From CADEGL01 sp050180485 (GTDB lineage Bacteria; Pseudomonadota; Alphaproteobacteria; CADEGL01), in contig JBFXED010000003.1 of the NCBI GenBank assembly GCA_050180485.1, positions 82,450 to 146,449 of the forward strand: DNA of 64,000 nucleotides. The letters are read 5' to 3'. Shown here piece after piece: positions 26,601-35,114 of this stretch (position 1 is the stretch's first letter; the number at the start of each line of letters is the position of its first letter). A model generated the notes under the pieces. It saw only the letters and a program-made list of their open reading frames with translations, made no database searches and had not been told where the DNA came from. The position numbers and the translations under genes were made by a program.

Positions 26601-27722
26601 GTGATCAATCCCTTGGAAGGCATGCTGGTCGTCTCGCTGGAGCAGGCCGTGGCCGCGCCGTTCCTGTCTTCGCGCCTGGGCGAGGCCGGCGCGCGGGTGA
26701 TCAAGATCGAACGGCCGGAGGGCGATTTCGCGCGCGGCTACGACAAGGCGGTGAAGGGGCAAAGCTCCTATTTCGTCTGGCTCAACCGCGGCAAGGAATC
26801 GATCTGCCTCGACATCAAGCAGCCGGCGGATGCGGACCTCTTGCGCCGCATGATCGCCAAGGCCGACATCTTCATCCAAAACCTGGCGCCGGGTGCTGCC
26901 GCACGCGCGGGCTTCGGTGCGGAAGAACTGCGGCGCGCCCACCCGCGCCTCATCACCTGCGACATCAGCGGCTATGGCGAGGAAGGTCCCTATACCGAGA
27001 TGAAGGCCTATGACCTGCTGGTCCAGGCCGAGTCCGGGCTGGCGGCGATCACGGGCACGCCGGACGGGCCCGGCCGCGTCGGCGTTTCGCTGGTCGATAT
27101 CGCGGCCGGCATGTACGCGCTCGCGGCCGTCTATCGCGCGTTGATCGCGCGCGGCCGCACGGGCGAGGGCGCGTCGCTCAAGGTTTCGCTGTTCGACGCC
27201 ATCGCCGATTGGATGACCGTGCCGCTGTTCCACCACGAATATGGCGGCAAGGCGCCAAAGCGCGTTGGCCTCAACCATCCGTCGCTGGCGCCCTATGGGC
27301 TTTATGAGACGGCGGACGGGCCGGTCGTATTCGGCATCCAGAACGAACGTGAATGGGCCACCTTCTGCGCGGGCGTGCTGGAGCAACCCGCGCTGGCCGA
27401 GGACGCCACGTTCAAAGGCAACAACGCCCGGGTGCAGAATCGCCCGGCTTTGGACCGCGCCATCGCGGCGGTCTTCACCAAGCTTTCGCGCACCGAGGTG
27501 ATTGCGCGCCTGCGCAAGGCGAAGATCGCCTATGGCGCGCTCAACAGCGTGGCGGATTTCGCCAAGCATCCGCAGCTTCGGCGTTTGCGCGGAGAAACGC
27601 CCGAGGGCCCGGTGGACTTCGTCGCTCCGCCAGTCCATGTGATGGGAGAGGGGATTTCATACGGCCGCGTGCCGGCGCTGGGTGAGCATACCGACGCCAT
27701 CCGGCGCGAGTTCGCGGCATGA
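26601..27722 (+). CDS. CaiB/BaiF family (class III) CoA-transferase
   Basis: A 373-residue class III CoA-transferase that moves CoA between carboxylic acids through an aspartyl-CoA anhydride. The catalytic aspartate is Asp138 in MKAYDLLVQAESG. Other family hallmarks are FLSSRLGEAGARVIKIERPE near the N terminus and the NLAPGAAARAGFG and GVSLVDIAAGMYA segments. It begins at GTG 26601, divergent from the YeeE gene with 144 bases between them. It could recycle CoA from the product of the nearby SucCD-like or acyl-CoA ligase reactions. The related mesaconyl-CoA and succinyl-CoA transferases belong to the same family, but the substrate here is unknown. Confidence 0.9.
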   Translation: MINPLEGMLVVSLEQAVAAPFLSSRLGEAGARVIKIERPEGDFARGYDKAVKGQSSYFVWLNRGKESICLDIKQPADADLLRRMIAKADIFIQNLAPGAAARAGFGAEELRRAHPRLITCDISGYGEEGPYTEMKAYDLLVQAESGLAAITGTPDGPGRVGVSLVDIAAGMYALAAVYRALIARGRTGEGASLKVSLFDAIADWMTVPLFHHEYGGKAPKRVGLNHPSLAPYGLYETADGPVVFGIQNEREWATFCAGVLEQPALAEDATFKGNNARVQNRPALDRAIAAVFTKLSRTEVIARLRKAKIAYGALNSVADFAKHPQLRRLRGETPEGPVDFVAPPVHVMGEGISYGRVPALGEHTDAIRREFAA

Positions 27723-27748
27723 CCATGTTCGCCGAGGGGTTTTAGTTC

Positions 27749-30700
27749 ATGTATTTCGACAGGCGGCTGTGGGCGTTGACCAAGAGTGTGCGCGGGCGCG
27801 TGGCGGTGGGCGTGCTGGTGGGCATCCTGGCGGCCGGCGTGGGTGTGGCGCGCTTGGGCCTTCTCGGCTGGTTGCTGGCATTGGTGCTGCAGGGCGCGCC
27901 GCTGGATGCGCTGATCGAACCCGCCATTCTCGTCGCAGTCGTCATGCTGGCGCGCGGTGCCCTCGAATATCTCCGCGCCATGCTGGCGCATCACACGGCG
28001 GCGCTCGTCCAGGTCAACCTGCGCAAGGAGATTTACGACCAAGTGGTCGCGCTGGGCCCCGCCCATTTCGGGCGCGAGCGCACGGGTGACGTCGTCCTGT
28101 CCATGGTCGAGGGCGTCGAGCAGCTCGAAACCTATTTCGGCCAGTATCTGCCCCAGCTTTTCGTCGCGGCGCTCACGCCGATCCTGATCTTCGCCTTCCT
28201 GGCCTGGCTCGACCTTCCCATCGCGACCATCCTTCTGGTCGCCGCGCTGGTGACGCTGATCGCGCCCGCCGCGTGGCACAGGATGGACAGCCGCAACTCG
28301 GTCGCGCGCCAGAAGGCCTATGGCGCATTCGGCGCGGAGTTCCTCGATTCGCTCCAAGGGCTGGTCACGCTCAAGGCGTTCGGCCAAAGCGGCGCGCGTG
28401 CTCAGCTTCTAGCCAAGAAGGCGCGCGATTTGTTCCAGACCACTATGTGGGTCCTGGGCACCAACACGCTGGCGCGCGGCATCACCGATACGGGCATCGC
28501 CATCGGCGCCACCGTGGCGCTCGGCTGGGGTGCTTTCCGTGTGGTCGAAGGCGTGATGCCGCTTTCGACGTTGCTCATCGTGCTGATGCTGGGTGTCGAG
28601 GTGTTCCGCCCCTTGCGCGAGCTTCGCTCATTGCTGCACCAAGGGATGGTCGGTCTTTCGGCCGCCCAAGGCATCTTTGACATCCTGGGCGCCAAGCCGG
28701 TCATCGCCGACGCATCCGCCGCGCGCGCAGAAAGGCTGGAGCCGTCCGTCACCTTCGACAACGTGGCTTTCGGTTATCCCGGCGGGCGCCGCCAGGCGCT
28801 GCAGGGACTGAGCTTCACCGTGCGGGCGGGCGAACGCGTCGGCATCGTCGGCGGCAGCGGTGCCGGCAAATCCACGATCTCGAAGCTACTTCTGCGTCTT
28901 TACGATCCGCAGGGCGGCGCGGTCCGCGTGGGCGGCAAGGATCTGCGCGAGATCTCGCTGAAGGATCTGCGCGCGCTCATCGCCGTGGTCAGCCAGGACA
29001 GCTATCTGTTCCACGGCACCATCGAGGACAATCTGCGTATGGGCCGCCCGGACGCGACCCAAGCTCAGCTCGAGGACGCCACGCGTTCGGCCAACGCCCA
29101 TGAATTCATCGCGCGCCTGCCGCAGGGCTATCAGACCGTTGTCGGTGAACGCGGCGTGCGCCTGTCGGGCGGCCAGCGGCAACGCATCGCGATTGCCCGT
29201 GCGCTTCTGCGCGACGCTCCGATTCTGGTGCTGGACGAGGCACTGTCCTCGGTTGACGCCGAGAACGAGCAGGTCATTCAGGAAGCCCTCGACCGCCTCA
29301 TGGTCGGGCGCACCACGCTGGTCTTCGCCCATCGCCTGTCGAGCATCATCGGCTCTGACCGCATCCTGGTGGTGGACCAGGGGCGCGTGGCCGAGACAGG
29401 CAGCCACGCCGAACTGATGCGCGCGGGTGGGCTCTATCAGCGTCTAATGTCGGCGCAGGCCCAGGACAAGGCGCCGGAACTGATCCTTGAGGATTTGCCG
29501 GCGGTCGTGGCTCCAGAGGCGCGGAAAACGGTGGAAGCCGCGGCGCCGACGGAAGGCGTCATTCGCGCCGACGGACTCGGTTGGTTCGGCCTGCTCGGCG
29601 TGCTGATGAAACTGGTGGGGCCGTGGTGGCCACGCTTGGTCGCGACCTTTGGCCTCGGCGTCCTGCGCGTGGCGGCCTTCATCGGCGTCGGCGTCCTCTC
29701 GGCCTTCGTCGTGCGTGCAGTGCGCAGCGGCGATCCATTCACCGACATCCTGATCGGCCTGGCGGTGGTCGCGCCCCTGGCTGGCATCCTGCACTGGATG
29801 GAATCGTGGATCGCCCACGACATGGCCTATCGCCTGCTGGCCGAGATGCGCATCGATATCTTCCGCAAGCTCGATGCCCTGGCCCCGGCCTATATGACGC
29901 GCCGGCGCACGGGTGATCTTTTGGGCGTTGCAACTCACGACGTCGAGATGATCGAATATTTCTTCGCCCACACGATCGCGCCGGCCTTCGTCGCGATCGT
30001 TGTGCCGGCCACGGTCCTCATCGTCCTGGCCACCTTCGGCTGGCCCATCGCCGTGGCACTGGCGCCGTTCCTTCTCTATGCCGGTCTGTCGCCGGTGTTC
30101 CTGCGCCGCCGCATCGATGCGCTGGGCTCGCGCGCGCGCGAAGGCTTGGGCGAGCTCAACGCCTTCGCCGTCGATTCCGTGCAGGGCCTGTCCGACATCG
30201 TGGCGTTCCAGGATGAAGGCCGCCGTGGCGCGTCCTTCGTCGCGCGGGCGAAAGATTATGTCTCGATCCGCCTCCGGTTTTTCCGCGACCTGACGTTCCA
30301 GACCGCGGCGCAAGAGGTGGTGACAGGACTGGGCGGCTTGGCGGTCGTGCTGTCGGGCGCCTGGCTGGTTGCCACGGGTTCGGTGGACGCCGGCATCCTG
30401 CCGCTTCTCACCATCTTGGCCATGGCGTCGTTCCTGCCGGTCTCCGAGATCGCGCAAGTCGGCCGTCAGTTGGCCGACACACTCGGCTCGACGCGCCGCG
30501 TCTTTGCGGTTCACAGCGAGAAGCCCGCGGTCGTCGACGGGCCGGGCGCCCCGCCGGCCAAGGCCGATGCGTCCGCGCTCGAGATGGACGCCGTTCAGTT
30601 CCTCTATCCCGGCCGCAGCCGGCGCGCGTTGTCGAATGTTTCCTTCGCGGTGCCGCGCGGCGCCTCCGTCGCCTTGGTCGGCCCTTCGGGCGCGGGCAAG

Positions 30701-31312
30701 AGCACGGTCGCGGCGCTGTTCCTCCGCTTCTGGGATCCTGAGACGGGTGCCGTGCGCATGGATGGCGCGGATCTGAAAAGCTTCAAGCTGGACGATCTGC
30801 GCAAGCGCATCGCGCTGGTGGCGCAGGACACGTATCTGTTCAACGACACGCTGCGCCACAACATCATGATCGCGCGGCCGGATGCCAGCGAAGCCGAGCT
30901 TCTCGATGCCGTGCGCCAAGCTGCGCTCCAGGACTTCGTCGAAGGGCTGCCCGACGGACTGGACACGCATGTGGGCGAACGCGGCGCGCAGCTTTCCGGC
31001 GGCCAGCGCCAACGTGTGGCCATCGCGCGCGCCTTCCTGAAGCAGGCGCCGATCCTGATCCTGGACGAGGCCACGTCGCATCTCGACGCGCTGAGCGAGG
31101 CGGCGGTGCTGGAAGCGCTCGACCGGTTGATGCAGGGCCGCACCACGGTCGTGATCGCGCACCGGCTCTCGACCGTGCGCAAGGCGAATCGCATCGTGGT
31201 GCTGCAGGATGGTGCCTTGGTCGAGATCGGCACCCATGCCGAGCTGCTTGGGCGCGGCGGCCTTTATGCGCGGCTCGTGCAACGCCAGTTGACTGGCGCC
31301 GCGGCGGAGTAG
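27749..31312 (+). CDS. Full-length fused ABC exporter, CydDC-like (TMD-NBD-TMD-NBD)
   Basis: An 1187-residue inner-membrane transporter made of two half-exporters in one chain. The first six-helix membrane domain (about residues 15-310) is followed by an ATPase with Walker A lysine Lys374, signature LSGGQRQRIA at 472 and ILVLDEALS. The second membrane domain (about 615-900) precedes an ATPase with Lys984, signature LSGGQRQRVA at 1082 and ILILDEATS. Both ATP sites look intact. The first half resembles CydD (ARLGLLGWLLALVLQG, YFGQYLPQLFVA) and the second CydC. In most bacteria CydD and CydC, which export cysteine/glutathione for cytochrome bd assembly, are separate genes. No cyd oxidase genes adjoin, so the cargo is uncertain. 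Confidence 0.82.
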   Translation: MYFDRRLWALTKSVRGRVAVGVLVGILAAGVGVARLGLLGWLLALVLQGAPLDALIEPAILVAVVMLARGALEYLRAMLAHHTAALVQVNLRKEIYDQVVALGPAHFGRERTGDVVLSMVEGVEQLETYFGQYLPQLFVAALTPILIFAFLAWLDLPIATILLVAALVTLIAPAAWHRMDSRNSVARQKAYGAFGAEFLDSLQGLVTLKAFGQSGARAQLLAKKARDLFQTTMWVLGTNTLARGITDTGIAIGATVALGWGAFRVVEGVMPLSTLLIVLMLGVEVFRPLRELRSLLHQGMVGLSAAQGIFDILGAKPVIADASAARAERLEPSVTFDNVAFGYPGGRRQALQGLSFTVRAGERVGIVGGSGAGKSTISKLLLRLYDPQGGAVRVGGKDLREISLKDLRALIAVVSQDSYLFHGTIEDNLRMGRPDATQAQLEDATRSANAHEFIARLPQGYQTVVGERGVRLSGGQRQRIAIARALLRDAPILVLDEALSSVDAENEQVIQEALDRLMVGRTTLVFAHRLSSIIGSDRILVVDQGRVAETGSHAELMRAGGLYQRLMSAQAQDKAPELILEDLPAVVAPEARKTVEAAAPTEGVIRADGLGWFGLLGVLMKLVGPWWPRLVATFGLGVLRVAAFIGVGVLSAFVVRAVRSGDPFTDILIGLAVVAPLAGILHWMESWIAHDMAYRLLAEMRIDIFRKLDALAPAYMTRRRTGDLLGVATHDVEMIEYFFAHTIAPAFVAIVVPATVLIVLATFGWPIAVALAPFLLYAGLSPVFLRRRIDALGSRAREGLGELNAFAVDSVQGLSDIVAFQDEGRRGASFVARAKDYVSIRLRFFRDLTFQTAAQEVVTGLGGLAVVLSGAWLVATGSVDAGILPLLTILAMASFLPVSEIAQVGRQLADTLGSTRRVFAVHSEKPAVVDGPGAPPAKADASALEMDAVQFLYPGRSRRALSNVSFAVPRGASVALVGPSGAGKSTVAALFLRFWDPETGAVRMDGADLKSFKLDDLRKRIALVAQDTYLFNDTLRHNIMIARPDASEAELLDAVRQAALQDFVEGLPDGLDTHVGERGAQLSGGQRQRVAIARAFLKQAPILILDEATSHLDALSEAAVLEALDRLMQGRTTVVIAHRLSTVRKANRIVVLQDGALVEIGTHAELLGRGGLYARLVQRQLTGAAAE

Positions 31313-31315
31313 CGC

Positions 31316-32893
31316 TTAGCGGTCCGCCGTCACGCCGTGCAGCCGCGCGATGTGGGCGTGATAGTCGGCGACCTCGCGGTCCACGCGTGCTTTATCCCAG
31401 CCCAGGATCGGAGCCACCTCTTCGGCCGCACGGTGGGCGGCCTCGCGCGCCATGGTCGCGGTCCAGCCAGCGCCCACGCGCCGGAATAAAAGGTCGGTCA
31501 GGCTGACCGGATGTTCATGCGCGGCGGCGTGGCGCAATTGGCCAAGCGTCGCGCCGTCCCAGTGGTTGAGAAGGCGCGGTCCGTCGTCCGGCTTCAACTT
31601 GGTCGCATAGGAGATTTCGCGCGGTGTGCCCGAGGGCTGCACGCGCTCCGAAACGGCCTGGCTCAACTCAGCGCCCGCGAAGCGATGGGTGATGATGTTG
31701 CCCGCGGTCAGCGCGAAGACGTTCGGCATGCCGTCTTCCGTCATGTCGTGCATATGGCGCCAGCGGCGGCCCATGGGGATTTCGGGATCGTAGGTCTGCG
31801 GCCGTACGCCGGCCCAGGTGAACAGCACATCCTTGCGCTTCAGATTCACGCTCGGCAGCAGATGATTGGCCTCGCTGAGGAGAAACGCGATCTCGTCCTC
31901 GGTCGCGGTGATCTCCTCGTTGACGTCACCTTCGAACAGCGTGTCGGTGGGGCCGATATAGTGCATACCGCGCCAGGGATAGATGTAGAGCGGGTTGCCG
32001 TCGCGGTACGAGGTGATGATGCCGAGCGTCCGGCATTCAGGCGGCAGCTGCACCATGATGTGCGAGCCCTTGGTGCCGGTGATGCGCCGCGCGGCTTTGG
32101 GTTCGGCCAGCCGGTTGACCCCGTCGATCCAGATGCCGGCCGCGTTCACCACGGCTTTAGCCTCGACACGGGCGGACGCAGTGAGATCGGTCGCATCGGC
32201 CAGATCGATCGACCAGGCATCGCGTATGCGGCTGAGGCCGCGCACCGGTGTGTGGTTGCGCACGACGGCGCCCATGCGCTCGGCGTCCAGCACATTGTCC
32301 ACGACGATGCGCTCGGGCCATTCGAAGCGGTATTCGCGGAACGACGCCACGCCCTTCAGCCGATCGAAATCGCGCAGCCAGCCGACCAGCGGCAGTTTTT
32401 TCGCTTCGGCGGGTGTGAGGTTGCGATGGTCGAGCGGCACGTCCCTGGGGCTCAGCGCCCACAGCATGCGGAAGCCCAGGCTGACCTGCCACGGTGCGTA
32501 TTTGTCTGTGTCGTAGAGCGGATAGAACCAGGTGTTGGGCTCGACGCGCTCCGGCATCGTGCGGACGATGTGCGAGCGACTGGCCGCGCAATCGCGCGCT
32601 TTGCGCACACCTTTGAGGAATTGACCCGGATGACGCACAAACTGCCACAGCGGCGACGCGCCCGGCGCCATATACGCGAGGCCGTCTCCGGGCTCCAGAT
32701 AGCGGATGCCGCAGGCCAGCATGCGGCCCGAACGGCTGCTGGTGCCGGCGCCGAAATCGCCTTTGTCCACGAGCAGAACGGCGTGTCCGGCGGCGGCCAG
32801 ATGTTGCGCGGCGCTGGAGCCGATGGCCCCCGCGCCGATCACGGCCACGTCGAACTTGCGTCCGTTCAAATCGGAAAGCGGCGCGCGGGGCAT
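31316..32893 (-). CDS. FAD-dependent oxidoreductase, GlpD/DAO family
   Basis: A 525-residue flavoprotein with an N-terminal dinucleotide-binding motif VAVIGAGAIGSSAAQHLAAA, the DKGDFGAGTSSRSGRM block typical of glycerol-3-phosphate dehydrogenases, and a second FAD segment VEAKAVVNAAGIWIDGVN. The C-terminal helical domain also fits GlpD (HPVSLTDLLFRRVGAGW). The substrate is not certain: the gene starts 1 base after the stop of an N-methylproline-demethylase-like flavoenzyme on the same strand. A role in oxidising an N-methylated amino acid or betaine intermediate is therefore as plausible as glycerol-3-phosphate. The ATG at 32893 is chosen because it begins just before the FAD motif and gives a TGA-G-ATG junction. 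Confidence 0.8.
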   Translation of the reverse strand: MPRAPLSDLNGRKFDVAVIGAGAIGSSAAQHLAAAGHAVLLVDKGDFGAGTSSRSGRMLACGIRYLEPGDGLAYMAPGASPLWQFVRHPGQFLKGVRKARDCAASRSHIVRTMPERVEPNTWFYPLYDTDKYAPWQVSLGFRMLWALSPRDVPLDHRNLTPAEAKKLPLVGWLRDFDRLKGVASFREYRFEWPERIVVDNVLDAERMGAVVRNHTPVRGLSRIRDAWSIDLADATDLTASARVEAKAVVNAAGIWIDGVNRLAEPKAARRITGTKGSHIMVQLPPECRTLGIITSYRDGNPLYIYPWRGMHYIGPTDTLFEGDVNEEITATEDEIAFLLSEANHLLPSVNLKRKDVLFTWAGVRPQTYDPEIPMGRRWRHMHDMTEDGMPNVFALTAGNIITHRFAGAELSQAVSERVQPSGTPREISYATKLKPDDGPRLLNHWDGATLGQLRHAAAHEHPVSLTDLLFRRVGAGWTATMAREAAHRAAEEVAPILGWDKARVDREVADYHAHIARLHGVTADR

Positions 32894-32894
32894 C

Positions 32895-34934
32895 TCACAG
32901 ATCCTTGCAGAGGCGGAGGGAGTCGTAGATGGCGGCGTGGATGTTGCGGCCCGAGACGGCATCGCCCACGCGGTAGAGGGCGAAGCGTCCTTGCGGATTG
33001 GCTGCGATGGTCTGCGGTCCGCCCTTGAGGATCGCGTCGTAATCCACCTCGCCCAAATTGGTCGAAAGCGGTTTAAGGGCGAAGTAAAGGTCGGCCACGG
33101 GCAGGGCGCCATGCTCGGCCACCACCTGGTCGACCAAACGCTCTTCCTCGGCGTCCGTGTAGTCGTTGCGCAGGATGGCGATCAGCTTGTTGCCTTCGCG
33201 CTGCACGCTCACCAAGCGGATGTCCGGCGTCATCACCACTTTTTGCTTGTAGAGGTTGCGGATATGGATCGGCCGGCTGGTGATGCCCGTGAGCGGCGCG
33301 ATGCGCTGTTCCCAGGTCGCCAACTCGACCATCGAGCCGCGTTCGGCCATGAACTCCGCGACCGACGGACCCTGGTGGTCGCCGTAATCGTCGTAGAGCA
33401 GCACATTCTCCGCCGGCGCGACTTTGCCCGTCAGGATGTCCCAGCTGCTGGTGATAAGGCCGTCTTTCGCGGCCGGACCGAGATTGGGCCGTCCGCCCGT
33501 TGCCACGATGACGATGTCCGGCTGCTCGGCTTCCAACATTTCGGCGGTCGCCGGCGTGCCCAAGCGCAGGTCGACGCCGCGCTTGCGCACCTGTCCTTCT
33601 AGCCAACGCGCGATGCCGGAGAGGCTTTCGCGATGCCGCACCTTGGTGGCTAGGTTGATCTGTCCGCCCACGCGCGGTGCGGCCTCGAACAGCACGACCG
33701 TGTGGCCGCGCTCCGCGCAGACGCGCGCGGCTTCCATTCCGCCGGGGCCGGCGCCCGCAATGACGACCTTCTTCTTACGGGCGGTCTTGGGAACGACGTG
33801 GGGCATGGTCTGCTCACGCCCCGTGGCGGCATTTTGCAGGCAAAGCGCGCCACCGCCGGAATAGAGCCGGTCGATGCAGTAAGCCGCGCCGACGCACTCG
33901 CGGATATCGTCGGCGCGCCCCTCCATCAGCTTGCGCACGATATGGGGATCGGAGATGTGGCCGCGTGTCATGCCGACCATGTCCAAATGCCCGTCCTCGA
34001 TGGCGCGCGCGGCGGTCGCCAGGTCGTTGATGCGCGAGGCCTGGATCACCGGCACGTTCACCGCGGCCTTTACGGCGCTCGCCAGATGCAGATAGGGCGC
34101 GACCGGCCAAGCCATGTTGGGTGTGAGCTGCGCGTGCAGGATGTAGGAGAAGGAGCCCGCGCCGCTCACGTTCAGGAAATCGACCAGGCCGTGCTCGCTG
34201 TAGTAGTGCGCGATTTCCACCAATGCGTCGTTGTGCAGCCCTTCCTTCAACATCTCGTCGCCGGACATGCGGACGCCGAGCGGAAAGTCGCCGCCCGTCG
34301 TGCGGCGCATCTCCTCCAGGGCCTCGCGGAAGAAGCGCAACCGGTTCTCCAGGCTGCCGCCATAGGCGTCGGTGCGTTGGTTGTGCACGGGCGACCAAAA
34401 CTGGTCGACCAAGGTGCTGCCGTGACAAGACACCTCTAGCCCGTCGAGCCCGGCCTCCTTGCAGCGCCGCGCGGCTTGGCCGAAATCCTTCACGATGCGG
34501 CGGATGTCCCAATCCTCAAGTTCCTTGGGATACGTGTACTTGCGCCGCTCCATGGAAGCCGATGGCGCCACGGATGGAATCCAGTCAGCGAGTGACCAGT
34601 TGGCCCATTTGCCCATATGGGCGATCTGCACCATCACCTTGGCGCCGTGCTTGTGCACGCGCTCGGCCATCTGGGCGAAGTCGGGGATGATCGAATCGTC
34701 GGCCGCGTGAAGCGCACCCCACTCGGTACGCGAGTCCACTGAGATGCCGGTCGAGCCGCCGAAGATCGTCAGGCCGATGCCGCCCTTGGCCTTCTCTTCG
34801 TGATAAGCCTGATAGCGCCCCTTGGGCTTGCCGTTGTCGTCGTAGGCCGGGGCGTGCCCCGTGCTCATGATCCGGTTGCGGATCGTGACGCCCTTGATGG
34901 TCAAGGGCTTCAACAGCGCATCGTACTGACCCAT
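32895..34934 (-). CDS. FMN/FAD/Fe-S oxidoreductase, N-methylproline demethylase-like (old yellow enzyme family)
   Basis: A 679-residue enzyme with an N-terminal old-yellow-enzyme barrel (LLKPLTIKGVTIRNRIMSTG, VQIAHMGKWANW, SCHGSTLVDQFWSP). An iron-sulfur linker and a C-terminal FAD/NAD domain (KVVIAGAGPGGMEAARVCAE) follow. The linker cysteines are Cys347, Cys353 and Cys365 (C-x5-C-x11-C); the Cys that dienoyl-CoA reductases have three residues after the first is Ala here. My recollection is that demethylases of stachydrine or carnitine-type betaine pathways share this pattern. The reaction is probably oxidative N-demethylation, inferred. The following flavoprotein gene begins one base after the stop, so the pair is translationally coupled. 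Confidence 0.8.
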   Translation of the reverse strand: MGQYDALLKPLTIKGVTIRNRIMSTGHAPAYDDNGKPKGRYQAYHEEKAKGGIGLTIFGGSTGISVDSRTEWGALHAADDSIIPDFAQMAERVHKHGAKVMVQIAHMGKWANWSLADWIPSVAPSASMERRKYTYPKELEDWDIRRIVKDFGQAARRCKEAGLDGLEVSCHGSTLVDQFWSPVHNQRTDAYGGSLENRLRFFREALEEMRRTTGGDFPLGVRMSGDEMLKEGLHNDALVEIAHYYSEHGLVDFLNVSGAGSFSYILHAQLTPNMAWPVAPYLHLASAVKAAVNVPVIQASRINDLATAARAIEDGHLDMVGMTRGHISDPHIVRKLMEGRADDIRECVGAAYCIDRLYSGGGALCLQNAATGREQTMPHVVPKTARKKKVVIAGAGPGGMEAARVCAERGHTVVLFEAAPRVGGQINLATKVRHRESLSGIARWLEGQVRKRGVDLRLGTPATAEMLEAEQPDIVIVATGGRPNLGPAAKDGLITSSWDILTGKVAPAENVLLYDDYGDHQGPSVAEFMAERGSMVELATWEQRIAPLTGITSRPIHIRNLYKQKVVMTPDIRLVSVQREGNKLIAILRNDYTDAEEERLVDQVVAEHGALPVADLYFALKPLSTNLGEVDYDAILKGGPQTIAANPQGRFALYRVGDAVSGRNIHAAIYDSLRLCKDL

Positions 34935-35114
34935 CGCATTCCCCCCCAAGCCGTCCCGGTGCCATTTGAACCGATCGCGGCGGGGGGCGGGAAGCCCCTG
35001 GAAAGGGGTGATTTTTCATATTAAGTTCTTGCGCTTCCCACAGCCTGGACCGGCCAAAGGGCGGCCCTTCGGGGGCCGCTGTAAGGGACGGTCTTTTCAG
35101 CGTGGAGGCAAAGC
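34935..35114 (+). promoter_or_regulatory. Divergent intergenic region ahead of the URC operon with a UUCGG hairpin
   Basis: This 180-base region lies between the divergent demethylase-like gene and urc1. It is A/T-rich around 35010-35030 (TTTTTCATATTAAG), a likely promoter zone. A 7-bp stem GCGGCCC (35061-35067) pairs with 35073-35079 around a TTCGG loop in the urc1 leader. GGAGG at 35104-35108 is the ribosome-binding site for GTG 35115. No known riboswitch is recognised. Confidence 0.45.

Noticed and set aside
26457..27638. N-terminal extension that would make the YeeE protein 731 residues
   Set aside because: The extension is antisense to the CaiB-type gene and hydrophilic, whereas the ATG at 26456 starts directly on the first membrane helix and keeps the family length.
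29444..31282. 612-codon - strand frame opposite the ABC exporter
   Set aside because: Pure antisense of an intact ATPase/membrane protein; no coding signature.
34935..35114. Possible FMN riboswitch before the GTP-cyclohydrolase-II-like gene
   Set aside because: The gene is a URC-type homologue, not a riboflavin gene, and I see no conserved FMN-aptamer (RFN) segments; only a short UUCGG hairpin.
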